From positions 19,214,564 to 19,278,563 of the forward strand of contig OY829541.1 in assembly GCA_963691705.1 (NCBI GenBank): a stretch of 64,000 nt of DNA. Reading direction: 5' to 3'. The translations under genes were made by a program, and so were the position numbers. This document shows positions 37,425-52,000 of this stretch, in pieces; the first letter of the stretch is position 1; each line of letters starts with the position of its first letter. The notes under the pieces were generated by a model. It had not been told where the DNA came from and did not search any database. It worked only from the letters and a program-made list of their open reading frames with translations. Source of the DNA: Viola odorata (Eukaryota; Streptophyta; Magnoliopsida; Malpighiales; Violaceae).

Positions 37425-40400
37425 AAAAAAACAAAAGCATATGACAAATGGGTACAAAATTCCTCTCGTGCTTGAATGGAATCTCTCAACCAGAGAGACG
37501 ACCCATCACTTCAAAATCAATATCCATGATGGAAAAGGAGGAAAGATTTTGGCTTCCTTAATAATATAATAGTTGAGGAAAATGTTAAAACTGTAATTTT
37601 TAGAAAATGAGGTTGTTTTTGTTTTTATGTTATAGATTGAGAATTGGAGTCTATTTATTTTTATTAATGAACAATACATTGAGAATGAAAGTAAGTAGAA
37701 ATTCCTACTTTCAACTTGAGCTTATTACTTATTACTACTAATTTCAAATTATTATATTTTAGTATAAAATAATTACGTAATTAAAATACGGGTAATCTTT
37801 CAAGTTAAATGAGTCATCTTTTTCAATTGTATTTTCGAGATTTTTCGCTGAAGTTTCTATCTATTTTTAACGAGATTTCTCATATCGATAGCTTGAGCCA
37901 AAAATATCTCGCTCATGCCATGTCAGCTCATTAATTGCATTAATGCACTTGTGCGGGCCAGTCTAAAAAGAGCTAGTACTGAGTATTTATCAACACGAAG
38001 ACTTTTGCTTTTGCAAAGAAGAACAGTTGATTAAAATAAAAAAAAACAAAAGCATATGACAAATGGGTACAGAATTCCTCTCGTGCTTGAATGGAATCTC
38101 TGAACGAGAGGGTCACTTCAAAATCAATATCCATGATGGAAAAGGAGGAAAGATTTTGGCTTCCTTAATAATATAATATTTGAGGAAAATGTTAAAACTG
38201 TAATTTTTAGAAAATGAGGTTGTTATTTTAAATTTTCAAAATGTAGAAATAAAACTGTAATTTTTAGAAAATGAGGTTGTTTTTGTTTTTAAATTATAGA
38301 TTGAGAATTGGAGTCTATTTATTTTTATTAATGAACGATACATTGAGAATGAAAGTAAGGAGAAATTTCAACTTTCAATTTGAGCTTATTAGTTATTATT
38401 ACTAATTTCAAATTATTATATTTTAGTATAAAATAATTACGTAATTAAAATGAGGGTAATCTTTCAAGTTGAATGGTCATCTTTTTCGCTTGTATTTTTG
38501 AGATTTTTCGCTCAAGTTTCTATCGATTTTTAACGAGATTTCTCATATCGATAGCTCGAGCCAAAAATATCTCGCTCATGCCATGACAGCTCATTAATTG
38601 CATTAATGCACTTGTGCAGGCCAGTCTAAAAAGAGCTAGTACTGAGTATTTATCAACACGAAGACTTTTGCTTGTGCAAAGAAGAACAGTTGATTAAAAT
38701 AAAAAAAAACAAAAGCATATGACAAATGGGTACAACATTCCTCTCGTGCTTGAATGGAATCTCTCAACTAGAGGGTCACTTCAAAATCAATATCCATGAT
38801 AGAAAAGGAGGAAAGATTTTGGCTTCCTTAATAATATAATTGTTGAGGAAAATGCTAAAACTATAATTTTTAGAAAATGAGGTTGTTATTTTAAATTTTA
38901 AAAATGTAGAAATAAAACTGTAGTTTTTAGAAAATGAGGCTGTTTTTGTTTTTATATTATAGATTGAGAATTGGAGTCTATTTATTTTTATTAATGAACG
39001 ATACATTGAGAATGAAAGTAAGGAGAAATTCCAACTTTCAACTTGAGCTTATTAGTTATTACTACTAATTTCAAATTATTATATTTTAGTATAAAATAAT
39101 TACGTAATTAAAATTAGGGTAATTTTTCAAGTTGAATGGGTCATCTTTTTCACTTGTATTTTTGAGATTTTTCGCTCAAGTTTCTATCAATTTTTAACGA
39201 GATTTCTCGTGTCGATAGCTCGAACCAAAAATATCTCGCTCATGCCATGACAGCTCATTAATTGCATTAATGCACTTGTGCAGGCCAGTCTAAAAAAGCT
39301 AGTACTAAGTATTTATCAACACGAAGACTTTTGCTTGTGCAAAGAAGAATAGTTGATTAAAATCAAAAAAAACAAAAGCATATGACAAATGGGTACAGAA
39401 TTCCTCTCGTGCTTGAATGGAATCTCTTAACCAGAGGGTCACTTCAAAATCAATATCCATGATGGAAAAGGAGGAAAGATTTTGGCTTCCTTAATAATAT
39501 AATATTTGAGGAAAATGTTAAAACTGTAATTTTTAGAAAATGAGGTTGTTATTTTAAATTTTCAAAATGTAGAAATAAAACTGTAATTTTTAGAAAATGA
39601 GGTTGTTTTTGTTTTTAAATTATAGATTGAGAATTGGAGTCTATTTATTTTTATTAATGAACGATACATTGAGAATGAAAGTAAGGAGAAATTTCAACTT
39701 TCAACTTGAGCTTATTAGTTATTATTACTAATTTCAAATTATTATATTTTAGTATAAAATAATTACGTAATTAAAATGAGGGTAATCTTTCAAGTTGAAT
39801 GGTCATCTTTTTCGCTTGTATTTTTGAGATTTTTCGCTCAAGTTTCTATCGATTTTTAACGAGATTTCTCATATCGATAGCTCGAGCCAAAAATATCTCG
39901 CTCATGCCATGACAGCTCATTAATTGCATTAATGCACTTGTGCAGGCCTGTCTAAAAAGAGCTAGTACTGAGTATTTATCAACACGAAGATTTTTGCTTG
40001 TGCAAAGAAGAACAGTTGATTAAAATCCAAAAAAACAAAAGCATATGACAAATGGGTACAGAATTCCTCTCGTGCTTGAATGGAATCTCTTAACCATAGG
40101 GTCACTTCAAAATCAATATCAATGATGGAAAAGGAGGAAAGATTTTGGCTTCCTTAATAATATAATAGTTGAGGAAAATGTTAAAACTGTAATTTTTAGA
40201 AAATGAGGTTGTTATTTTAAATTTTAAAAATGTAGAAATAAAACTGTAATTTTTAGAAAATGAGGCTCTTTTTGTTTTTATATTATAGATTGAGAATTGG
40301 AGTCTATTTATTTTTATTAATGAACGATACATTGAGAATGAAAGTAAGGAGAAATTCCAACTTTCAACTTGAGCTTATTAGTTATTACTACTAATTTCAA

Positions 40401-40691
40401 ATTATTATATTTTAGTATAAAATAATTACGTAATTAAAATGAGGGTAATTTTTCAAGTTGAATGGGTCATCTTTTTCACTTGTATTTTTGAGATTTTTCG
40501 CTCAAGTTTCTATCAATTTTTAACGAGATTTCTCGTGTCGATAGCTCGAACCAAAAATATCTCGCTCATGCCATGACAGCTCATTAATTGCATTAATGCA
40601 CTTGTGCAGGCCAGTCTAAAAAAGCTAGTACTGAGTATTTATCAACACGAAGACTTTTGCTTGTGCAAAGAAGAATAGTTGATTAAAATCA
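37425..40691 (+). repeat. D-E'-C'-F-B/C' transition block
   Basis: Monomers start at 37425 (D), 38040 (E'), 38703 (C'), 39366 (F) and 40029 (B 5' half with C' 3' half). E' is followed directly by C', so B is missing. F keeps its D-leading end (AAAATCC) but is followed by B, which is another in-register junction at about 40029-40092. The last monomer switches from B to C' between about 40449 and 40460 (AAGTTGAATGGG). Private changes: AACAATACATTG near 37671, TTCAATTGT near 37823 and ACTAAGTATT near 39305. Confidence 0.8.
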
Positions 40692-43600
40692 AAAAAAACA
40701 AAAGCATATGACAAATGGGTACAGAATTCCTCTCGTGCTTGAATGGAATCTCTTAACCAGAGGGTCACTTCAAAATCAATATCCATGATGGAAAAGGAGG
40801 AAAGATTTTGGCTTCCTTAATAATATAATATTTGAGGAAAATGTTAAAACTGTAATTTTTAGAAAATGAGGTTGTTATTTTAAATTTTCAAAATGTAGAA
40901 ATAAAACTGTAATTTTTAGAAAATGAGGTTGTTTTTGTTTTTAAATTATAGATTGAGAATTGGAGTCTATTTATTTTTATTAATGAACGATACATTGAGA
41001 ATGAAAGTAAGGAGAAATTTCAACTTTCAACTTGAGCTTATTAGTTATTATTACTAATTTCAAATTATTATATTTTAGTATAAAATAATTACGTAATTAA
41101 AATGAGGGTAATCTTTCAAGTTGAATGGTCATCTTTTTCGCTTGTATTTTTGAGATTTTTCGCTCAAGTTTCTATCGATTTTTAACGAGATTTCTCATAT
41201 CGATAGCTCGAGCCAAAAATATCTCGCTCATGCCATGACAGCTCATTAATTGCATTAATGCACTTGTGCAGGCCTGTCTAAAAAGAGCTAGTACTGAGTA
41301 TTTATCAACACGAAGATTTTTGCTTGTGCAAAGAAGAACAGTTGATTAAAATCCAAAAAAACAAAAGCATATGACAAATGGGTACAAAATTCCTCTCGTG
41401 CTTGAATGGAATCTCTCAACCAGAGAGACGACCCATCACTTCAAAATCAATATCCATGATGGAAAAGGAGGAAAGATTTTGGCTTCCTTAATAATATAAT
41501 AGTTGAGGAAAATGTTAAAACTGTAATTTTTAGAAAATGAGGTTGTTTTTGTTTTTATGTTATAGATTGAGAATTGGAGACTATTTATTTTTATTAATGA
41601 ACGATACATTGAGAATGAAAGTAAGTAGAAATTCCTACTTTCAACTTGAGCTTATTACTTTTTACTACTAATTTCAAATTATTATATTTTAGTATAAAAT
41701 AATTACGTAATTAAAATGAGGGTAATTTTTCAAGTTAAATGAGTCATCTTTTTCACTTGTATTTTTGAGATTTTTCGCTCAAGTTTCTATCGATTTTTAA
41801 CAAGATGTCTCATATCGATAGCTCGAGCCAAACATATCTCGCTCATGCCATGACATCTCATTAATTGCATTAATGCACTTGTGCAGGCCAGTCTAAAAAG
41901 AGCTAGTACTGAGTATTTATCAACACGAAGACTTTTGCTTGTGCAAAGAAGAACAGTTGATTAAAATCAAAAAAAACAAAAGCATATGACAAATGGGTAC
42001 AGCATTCCTCTCGTGCTTGAATGGAATCTCTCAACTAGAGGGTCACTTCAAAATCAATATCCATGATAGAAAAGGAGGAAAGATTTTGGCTTCCTTAATA
42101 ATATAATTGTTGAGGAAAATGCTAAAACTATAATTTTTAGAAAATGAGGTTGTTATTTTAAATTTTAAAAATGTAGAAATAAAACTGTAGTTTTTAGAAA
42201 ATGAGGCTGTTTTTGTTTTTATATTATAGATTGAGAATTGGAGTCTATTTATTTTTATTAATGAACGATACATTGAGAATGAAAGTAAGGAGAAATTCCA
42301 ACTTTCAACTTGAGCTTATTAGTTATTACTACTAATTTCAAATTATTATATTTTAGTATAAAATAATTACGTAATTAAAATTAGGGTAATTTTTCAAGTT
42401 GAATGGGTCATCTTTTTCACTTGTATTTTTGAGATTTTTCGCTCAAGTTTCTATCAATTTTTAACGAGATTTCTCGTGTCGATAGCTCGAACCAAAAATA
42501 TCTCGCTCATGCCATGACAGCTCATTAATTGCATTAATGCACTTGTACAGGCCAGTCTAAAAAAGCTAGTACTGAGTATTTATCAACACGAAGACTTTTG
42601 CTTGTGCAAAGAAGAATAGTTGATTAAAATCAAAAAAAACAAAAGCATATGACAAATGGGTACAGAATTCCTCTCGTGCTTGAATGGAATCTCTTAACCA
42701 GAGGGTCACTTCAAAATCAATATCCATGATGGAAAAGGAGGAAAGATTTTGGCTTCCTTAATAATATAATATTTGAGGAAAATGTTAAAACTGTAATTTT
42801 TAGAAAATGAGGTTGTTTTTGTTTTTAAATTATAGATTGAGAATTGGAGTCTATTTATTTTTATTAATGAACGATACATTGAGAATGAAAGTAAGGAGAA
42901 ATTTCAACTTTCAACTTGAGCTTATTAGTTATTATTACTAATTTCAAATTATTATATTTTAGTATAAAATAATTACGTAATTAAAATGAGGGTAATCTTT
43001 CAAGTTGAATGGTCATCTTTTTCGCTTGTATTTTTGAGATTTTTCGCTCAAGTTTCTATCGATTTTTAACGAGATTTCTCATATCGATAGCTCGAGCCAA
43101 AAATATCTCGCTCATGCCATGACAGCTCATTAATTGCATTAATGCACTTGTGCAGGCCAGTCTAAAAAGAGCTAGTACTGAGTATTTATCAACACGAAGA
43201 CTTTTGCTTGTGCAAAGAAGAACAGTTGATTAAAATCAAAAAAAACAAAAGCATATGACAAATGGGTACAGAATTCCTCTCGTGCTTGAATGGAATCTCT
43301 TAACCATAGGGTCACTTCAAAATCAATATCAATGATGGAAAAGGAGGAAAGATTTTGGCTTCCTTAATAATATAATAGTTGAGGAAAATGTTAAAACTGT
43401 AATTTTTAGAAAATGAGGTTGTTATTTTAAATTTTAAAAATGTAGAAATAAAACTGTAATTTTTAGAAAATGAGGCTCTTTTTGTTTTTATATTATAGAT
43501 TGAGAATTGGAGTCTATTTATTTTTATTAATGAACGATACATTGAGAATGAAAGTAAGGAGAAATTCCAACTTTCAACTTGAGCTTATTAGTTATTACTA

Positions 43601-43901
43601 CTAATTTCAAATTATTATATTTTAGTATAAAATAATTACGTAATTAAAATGAGGGTAATTTTTCAAGTTGAATGGGTCATCTTTTTCACTTGTATTTTTG
43701 AGATTTTTCGCTCAAGTTTCTATCAATTTTTAACGAGATTTCTCGTGTCGATAGCTCGAACCAAAAATATCTCGCTCATGCCATGACAGCTCATTAATTG
43801 CATTAATGCACTTGTGCAGGCCAGTCTAAAAAAGCTAGTACTGAGTATTTATCAACACGAAGACTTTTGCTTGTGCAAAGAAGAATAGTTGATTAAAATC
43901 A
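40692..43901 (+). repeat. 3210-bp HOR copy 1, F-D/B-C'-Fs-B/C'
   Basis: Monomers start at 40692, 41355, 41970, 42633 and 43239 (663+615+663+606+663=3210). The D/B monomer begins as D, has private TTGGAGACTATT (A at 41580) and TTACTTTTTACTAC, then changes to B (GAGGGTAATTTTT, AACAAGATG). The Fs monomer lacks one 57-bp internal unit. All features recur at +3210. Confidence 0.88.
42633..43238 (+). repeat. Fs, internally deleted F monomer (606 bp)
   Basis: Fs equals F minus exactly 57 bp, the spacing of the internal direct repeat, leaving one copy of TAAAACTGTAATTTTTAG. Three copies exist: 42633, 45843 and 47112. Unlike D, it has no 9-bp insertion, so it is an independent deletion at the same internal repeat. 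Confidence 0.88.
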
Positions 43902-46900
43902 AAAAAAACAAAAGCATATGACAAATGGGTACAGAATTCCTCTCGTGCTTGAATGGAATCTCTTAACCAGAGGGTCACTTCAAAATCAATATCCATGATG
44001 GAAAAGGAGGAAAGATTTTGGCTTCCTTAATAATATAATATTTGAGGAAAATGTTAAAACTGTAATTTTTAGAAAATGAGGTTGTTATTTTAAATTTTCA
44101 AAATGTAGAAATAAAACTGTAATTTTTAGAAAATGAGGTTGTTTTTGTTTTTAAATTATAGATTGAGAATTGGAGTCTATTTATTTTTATTAATGAACGA
44201 TACATTGAGAATGAAAGTAAGGAGAAATTTCAACTTTCAACTTGAGCTTATTAGTTATTATTACTAATTTCAAATTATTATATTTTAGTATAAAATAATT
44301 ACGTAATTAAAATGAGGGTAATCTTTCAAGTTGAATGGTCATCTTTTTCGCTTGTATTTTTGAGATTTTTCGCTCAAGTTTCTATCGATTTTTAACGAGA
44401 TTTCTCATATCGATAGCTCGAGCCAAAAATATCTCGCTCATGCCATGACAGCTCATTAATTGCATTAATGCACTTGTGCAGGCCTGTCTAAAAAGAGCTA
44501 GTACTGAGTATTTATCAACACGAAGATTTTTGCTTGTGCAAAGAAGAACAGTTGATTAAAATCCAAAAAAACAAAAGCATATGACAAATGGGTACAAAAT
44601 TCCTCTCGTGCTTGAATGGAATCTCTCAACCAGAGAGACGACCCATCACTTCAAAATCAATATCCATGATGGAAAAGGAGGAAAGATTTTGGCTTCCTTA
44701 ATAATATAATAGTTGAGGAAAATGTTAAAACTGTAATTTTTAGAAAATGAGGTTGTTTTTGTTTTTATGTTATAGATTGAGAATTGGAGACTATTTATTT
44801 TTATTAATGAACGATACATTGAGAATGAAAGTAAGTAGAAATTCCTACTTTCAACTTGAGCTTATTACTTTTTACTACTAATTTCAAATTATTATATTTT
44901 AGTATAAAATAATTACGTAATTAAAATGAGGGTAATTTTTCAAGTTAAATGAGTCATCTTTTTCACTTGTATTTTTGAGATTTTTCGCTCAAGTTTCTAT
45001 CGATTTTTAACAAGATGTCTCATATCGATAGCTCGAGCCAAACATATCTCGCTCATGCCATGACATCTCATTAATTGCATTAATGCACTTGTGCAGGCCA
45101 GTCTAAAAAGAGCTAGTACTGAGTATTTATCAACACGAAGACTTTTGCTTGTGCAAAGAAGAACAGTTGATTAAAATCAAAAAAAACAAAAGCATATGAC
45201 AAATGGGTACAGCATTCCTCTCGTGCTTGAATGGAATCTCTCAACTAGAGGGTCACTTCAAAATCAATATCCATGATAGAAAAGGAGGAAAGATTTTGGC
45301 TTCCTTAATAATATAATTGTTGAGGAAAATGCTAAAACTATAATTTTTAGAAAATGAGGTTGTTATTTTAAATTTTAAAAATGTAGAAATAAAACTGTAG
45401 TTTTTAGAAAATGAGGCTGTTTTTGTTTTTATATTATAGATTGAGAATTGGAGTCTATTTATTTTTATTAATGAACGATACATTGAGAATGAAAGTAAGG
45501 AGAAATTCCAACTTTCAACTTGAGCTTATTAGTTATTACTACTAATTTCAAATTATTATATTTTAGTATAAAATAATTACGTAATTAAAATTAGGGTAAT
45601 TTTTCAAGTTGAATGGGTCATCTTTTTCACTTGTATTTTTGAGATTTTTCGCTCAAGTTTCTATCAATTTTTAACGAGATTTCTCGTGTCGATAGCTCGA
45701 ACCAAAAATATCTCGCTCATGCCATGACAGCTCATTAATTGCATTAATGCACTTGTACAGGCCAGTCTAAAAAAGCTAGTACTGAGTATTTATCAACACG
45801 AAGACTTTTGCTTGTGCAAAGAAGAATAGTTGATTAAAATCAAAAAAAACAAAAGCATATGACAAATGGGTACAGAATTCCTCTCGTGCTTGAATGGAAT
45901 CTCTTAACCAGAGGGTCACTTCAAAATCAATATCCATGATGGAAAAGGAGGAAAGATTTTGGCTTCCTTAATAATATAATATTTGAGGAAAATGTTAAAA
46001 CTGTAATTTTTAGAAAATGAGGTTGTTTTTGTTTTTAAATTATAGATTGAGAATTGGAGTCTATTTATTTTTATTAATGAACGATACATTGAGAATGAAA
46101 GTAAGGAGAAATTTCAACTTTCAACTTGAGCTTATTAGTTATTATTACTAATTTCAAATTATTATATTTTAGTATAAAATAATTACGTAATTAAAATGAG
46201 GGTAATCTTTCAAGTTGAATGGTCATCTTTTTCGCTTGTATTTTTGAGATTTTTCGCTCAAGTTTCTATCGATTTTTAACGAGATTTCTCATATCGATAG
46301 CTCGAGCCAAAAATATCTCGCTCATGCCATGACAGCTCATTAATTGCATTAATGCACTTGTGCAGGCCAGTCTAAAAAGAGCTAGTACTGAGTATTTATC
46401 AACACGAAGACTTTTGCTTGTGCAAAGAAGAACAGTTGATTAAAATCAAAAAAAACAAAAGCATATGACAAATGGGTACAGAATTCCTCTCGTGCTTGAA
46501 TGGAATCTCTTAACCATAGGGTCACTTCAAAATCAATATCAATGATGGAAAAGGAGGAAAGATTTTGGCTTCCTTAATAATATAATAGTTGAGGAAAATG
46601 TTAAAACTGTAATTTTTAGAAAATGAGGTTGTTATTTTAAATTTTAAAAATGTAGAAATAAAACTGTAATTTTTAGAAAATGAGGCTCTTTTTGTTTTTA
46701 TATTATAGATTGAGAATTGGAGTCTATTTATTTTTATTAATGAACGATACATTGAGAATGAAAGTAAGGAGAAATTCCAACTTTCAACTTGAGCTTATTA
46801 GTTATTACTACTAATTTCAAATTATTATATTTTAGTATAAAATAATTACGTAATTAAAATGAGGGTAATTTTTCAAGTTGAATGGGTCATCTTTTTCACT

Positions 46901-47111
46901 TGTATTTTTGAGATTTTTCGCTCAAGTTTCTATCAATTTTTAACGAGATTTCTCGTGTCGATAGCTCGAACCAAAAATATCTCGCTCATGCCATGACAGC
47001 TCATTAATTGCATTAATGCACTTGTACAGGCCAGTCTAAAAAAGCTAGTACTGAGTATTTATCAACACGAAGACTTTTGCTTGTGCAAAGAAGAATAGTT
47101 GATTAAAATCA
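43902..47111 (+). repeat. 3210-bp HOR copy 2, F-D/B-C'-Fs-B/C'
   Basis: Monomers start at 43902, 44565, 45180, 45843 and 46449, matching copy 1 in order, length and private markers (A at 44790). The last monomer has CTTGTACAGG, where its partner in copy 1 has CTTGTGCAGG, matching instead the C' monomers of both copies. Confidence 0.88.
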
Positions 47112-48380
47112 AAAAAAACAAAAGCATATGACAAATGGGTACAGAATTCCTCTCGTGCTTGAATGGAATCTCTTAACCAGAGGGTCACTTCAAAATCAAT
47201 ATCCATGATGGAAAAGGAGGAAAGATTTTGGCTTCCTTAATAATATAATATTTGAGGAAAATGTTAAAACTGTAATTTTTAGAAAATGAGGTTGTTTTTG
47301 TTTTTAAATTATAGATTGAGAATTGGAGTCTATTTATTTTTATTAATGAACGATACATTGAGAATGAAAGTAAGGAGAAATTTCAACTTTCAACTTGAGC
47401 TTATTAGTTATTATTACTAATTTCAAATTATTATATTTTAGTATAAAATAATTACGTAATTAAAATGAGGGTAATCTTTCAAGTTGAATGGTCATCTTTT
47501 TCGCTTGTATTTTTGATATTTTTTGCTCAAGTTTCTATCGATTTTTAACGAGATTTCTCATATCGATAGCTCGAGCCAAAAATATCTCGCTCATGCCATG
47601 ACAGCTCATTAATTGCATTAATGCACTTGTGCAGGCCAGTCTAAAAAGAGCTAGTACTGAGTATTTATCAACATGAAGACTTTTGCTTGTGCAAAGAAGA
47701 ACAGTTGATTAAAATCAAAAAAAACAAAAGCATATGACAAATGGGTACAGAATTCCTCTCGTGCTTGAATGGAATCTCTTAACCATAGGGTCACTTCAAA
47801 ATCAATATCAATGATGGAAAAGGAGGAAAGATTTTGGCTTCCTTAATAATATAATAGTTGAGGAAAATGTTAAAACTGTAATTTTTAGAAAATGAGGTTG
47901 TTATTTTAAATTTTAAAAATGTAGAAATAAAACTGTAATTTTTAGAAAATGAGGCTCTTTTTGTTTTTATATTATAGATTGAGAATTGGAGTCTATTTAT
48001 TTTTATTAATGAACGATACATTGAGAATGAAAGTAAGGAGAAATTCCAACTTTCAACTTGAGCTTATTAGTTATTACTACTAATTTCAAATTATTATATT
48101 TTAGTATAAAATAATTACGTAATTAAAATGAGGGTAATTTTTCAAGTTGAATGGGTCATCTTTTTCACTTGTATTTTTGAGATTTTTCGCTCAAGTTTCT
48201 ATCAATTTTTAACGAGATTTCTCGTGTCGATAGCTCGAACCAAAAATATCTCGCTCATGCCATGACAGCTCATTAATTGCATTAATGCACTTGTGCAGGC
48301 CAGTCTAAAAAAGCTAGTACTGAGTATTTATCAACACGAAGACTTTTGCTTGTGCAAAGAAGAATAGTTGATTAAAATCA
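45843..48380 (+). repeat. Fs-B/C' dimer, 1269-bp period, two copies
   Basis: Monomers at 45843 (Fs), 46449 (B/C'), 47112 (Fs) and 47718 (B/C') show a two-monomer unit of 606+663=1269 bp in tandem. The first pair is also the end of the second 3210-bp unit. The second Fs has private TTTTGATATTTTTTGC near 47514 and AACATGAAG near 47671. Confidence 0.85.
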
Positions 48381-49043
48381 AAAAAAACAAAAGCATATGA
48401 CAAATGGGTACAGAATTCCTCTCGTGCTTGAATGGAATCTCTTAACCAGAGGGTCACTTCAAAATCAATATCCATGATGGAAAAGGAGGAAAGATTTTGG
48501 CTTCCTTAATAATATAATATTTGAGGAAAATGTTAAAACTGTAATTTTTAGAAAATGAGGTTGTTATTTTAAATTTTCAAAATGTAGAAATAAAACTGTA
48601 ATTTTTAGAAAATGAGGTTGTTTTTGTTTTTAAATTATAGATTGAGAATTGGAGTCTATTTATTTTTATTAATGAACGATACATTGAGAATGAAAGTAAG
48701 GAGAAATTTCAACTTTCAACTTGAGCTTATTAGTTATTATTACTAATTTCAAATTATTATATTTTAGTATAAAATAATTACGTAATTAAAATGAGGGTAA
48801 TCTTTCAAGTTGAATGGTCATCTTTTTCGCTTGTATTTTTGAGATTTTTCGCTCAAGTTTCTATCGATTTTTAACGAGATTTCTCATATCGATAGCTCGA
48901 GCCAAAAATATCTCGCTCATGCCATGACAGCTCATTAATTGCATTAATGCACTTGTGCAGGCCAGTCTAAAAAGAGCTAGTACTGAGTATTTATCAACAG
49001 GAAGACTTTTGCTTGTGCAAAGAAGAACAGTTGATTAAAATCA
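48381..49043 (+). repeat. Single F monomer linking two HOR regimes
   Basis: A full-length F (663 bp) with both internal repeat copies, ending GGCCAGTC and GAAGACTTTTGC rather than the D-leading end. It has a private AACAGGAAG near 48996. It follows a B/C' monomer and precedes B. Confidence 0.75.
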
Positions 49044-52000
49044 AAAAAAACAAAAGCGTATGACAAATGGGTACAGAATTCCTCTCGTGCTTGAATGGAA
49101 TCTCTTAACCATAGGGTCACTTCAAAATCAATATCAATGATGGAAAAGGAGGAAACATTTTGGCTTCCTTAATAATATAATAGTTGAGGAAAATGTTAAA
49201 ACTGTAATTTTTAGAAAATGAGGTTGTTATTTTAAATTTTAAAAATGTAGAAATAAAACTGTAATTTTTAGAAAATGAGGCTCTTTTTGTTTTTATATTA
49301 TAGATTGAGAATTGGAGTCTATTTATTTTTATTAATGAACGATACATTGAGAATGAAAGTAAGGAGAAATTCCAACTTTCAACTTGAGCTTATTAGTTAT
49401 TACTACTAATTTCAAATTATTATATTTTAGTATAAAATAATTACGTAATTAAAATGAGGGTAATTTTTCAAGTTAAATGAGTCATCTTTTTCACTTGTAT
49501 TTTTGAGATTTTTCGCTCAAGTTTCTATCGATTTTTAACAAGATGTCTCATATCGATAGCTCGAGCCAAACATATCTCGCTCATGCCATGACATCTCATT
49601 AATTGCATTAATGCACTTGTGCAGGCCAGTCTAAAAAGAGCTAGTACTGAGTATTTATCAACACGAAGACTTTTGCTTGTGCAAAGAATAACAGTTGATT
49701 AAAATCAAAAAAAACAAAAGCATATGACAAATGGGTACAGCATTCCTCTCGTGCTTGAATGGAATCTCTCAACTAGAGGGTCACTTCAAAATCAATATCC
49801 ATGATAGAAAAGGAGGAAAGATTTTGGCTTCCTTAATAATATAATTGTTGAGGAAAATGCTAAAACTATAATTTTTAGAAAATGAGGTTGTTATTTTAAA
49901 TTTTCAAAATGTAGAAATAAAACTGTAGTTTTTAGAAAATGAGGCTGTTTTTGTTTTTATATTATAGATTGAGAATTGGAGTCTATTTATTTTTATTAAT
50001 GAACGATACATTGAGAATGAAAGTAAGGAGAAATTCCAACTTTCAACTTGAGCTTATTAGTTATTACTACTAATTTCAAATTATTATATTTTAGTATAAA
50101 ATAATTACGTAATTAAAATTAGGGTAATTTTTCAAGTTGAATGGGTCATCTTTTTCACTTGTATTTTTGAGATTTTTCGCTCAAGTTTCTATCAATTTTT
50201 AACGAGATTTCTCGTGTCGATAGCTCGAACCAAAAATATCTCGCTCATGCCATGACAGCTCATTAATTGCATTAATGCACTTGTACAGGCCAGTCTAAAA
50301 AAGCTAGTACTGAGTATTTATCAACACGAAGACTTTTGCTTGTGCAAAGAAGAATAGTTGATTAAAATCAAAAAAAACAAAAGCATATGACAAATGGGTA
50401 CAGAATTCCTCTCGTGCTTGAATGGAATCTCTTAACCAGAGGGTCACTTCAAAATCAATATCCATGATGGAAAAGGAGGAAAGATTTTGGCTTCCTTAAT
50501 AATATAATATTTGAGGAAAATGTTAAAACTGTAATTTTTAGAAAATGAGGTTGTTATTTTAAATTTTCAAAATGTAGAAATAAAACAAAAATTTTTAGAA
50601 AATGAGGTTGTTTTTGTTTTTAAATTATAGATTGAGAATTGGAGTCTATTTATTTTTATTAATGAACGATACATTGAGAATGAAAGTAAGGAGAAATTTC
50701 AACTTTCAACTTGAGCTTATTAGTTATTATTACTAATTTCAAATTATTATATTTTAGTATAAAATAATTACGTAATTAAAATGAGGGTAATCTTTCAAGT
50801 TGAATGGTCATCTTTTTCGCTTGTATTTTTGAGATTTTTCGCTCAAGTTTCTATCGATTTTTAACGAGATTTCTCATATCGATAGCTCGAGCCAAAAATA
50901 TCTCGCTCATGCCATGACAGCTCATTAATTGCATTAATGCACTTGTGCAGGCCAGTCTAAAAAGAGCTAGTACTGAGTATTTATCAACACGAAGACTTTT
51001 GCTTGTGCAAAGAAGAACAGTTGATTAAACTCAAAAAAAACAAAAGCATATGACAAATGGGTACAGAATTCCTCTCGTGCTTGAATGGAATCTCTTAACC
51101 ATAGGGTCACTTCAAAATCAATATCAATGATGGAAAAGGAGGAAAGATTTTGGCTTCCTTAATAATATAATAGTTGAGGAAAATGTTAAAACTGTAATTT
51201 TTAGAAAATGAGGTTGTTATTTTAAATTTTAAAAATGTAGAAATAAAACTGTAATTTTTAGAAAATGAGGCTCTTTTTGTTTTTATATTATAGTTTGAGA
51301 ATTGGAGTCTATTTATTTTTATTAATGAACGATACATTGAGAATGAAAGTAAGGAGAAATTCCAACTTTCAACTTGAGCTTATTAGTTATTACTACTAAT
51401 TTCAAATTATTATATTTTAGTATAAAATAATTACGTAATTAAAATGAGGGTAATTTTTCAAGTTAAATGAGTCATCTTTTTCACTTGTATTTTTGAGATT
51501 TTTCGCTCAAGTTTCTATCAATTTTTAACGAGATTTCTCGTGTCGATAGCTCGAACCAAAAATATCTCGCTCATGCCATGACAGCTCATTAATTGCATTA
51601 ATGCACTTGTACAGGCCAGTCTAAAAAAGCTAGTACTGAGTATTTATCAACACGAAGACTTTTGCTTGTGCAAAGAAGAATAGTTGATTAAAATCAAAAA
51701 AAACAAAAGCATATGACAAATGGGTACAGAATTCCTCTCGTGCTTGAATGGAATCTCTTAACCAGAGGGTCACTTCAAAATCAATATCCATGATGGAAAA
51801 GGAGGAAAGATTTTGGCTTCCTTAATAATATAATATTTGAGGAAAATGTTAAAACTGTAATTTTTAGAAAATGAGGTTGTTATTTTAAATTTTCAAAATG
51901 TAGAAATAAAACAAAATTTTTTAGAAAATGAGGTTGTTTTTGTTTTTAAATTATAGATTGAGAATTGGAGTCTATTTATTTTTATTAATGAACGATACAT

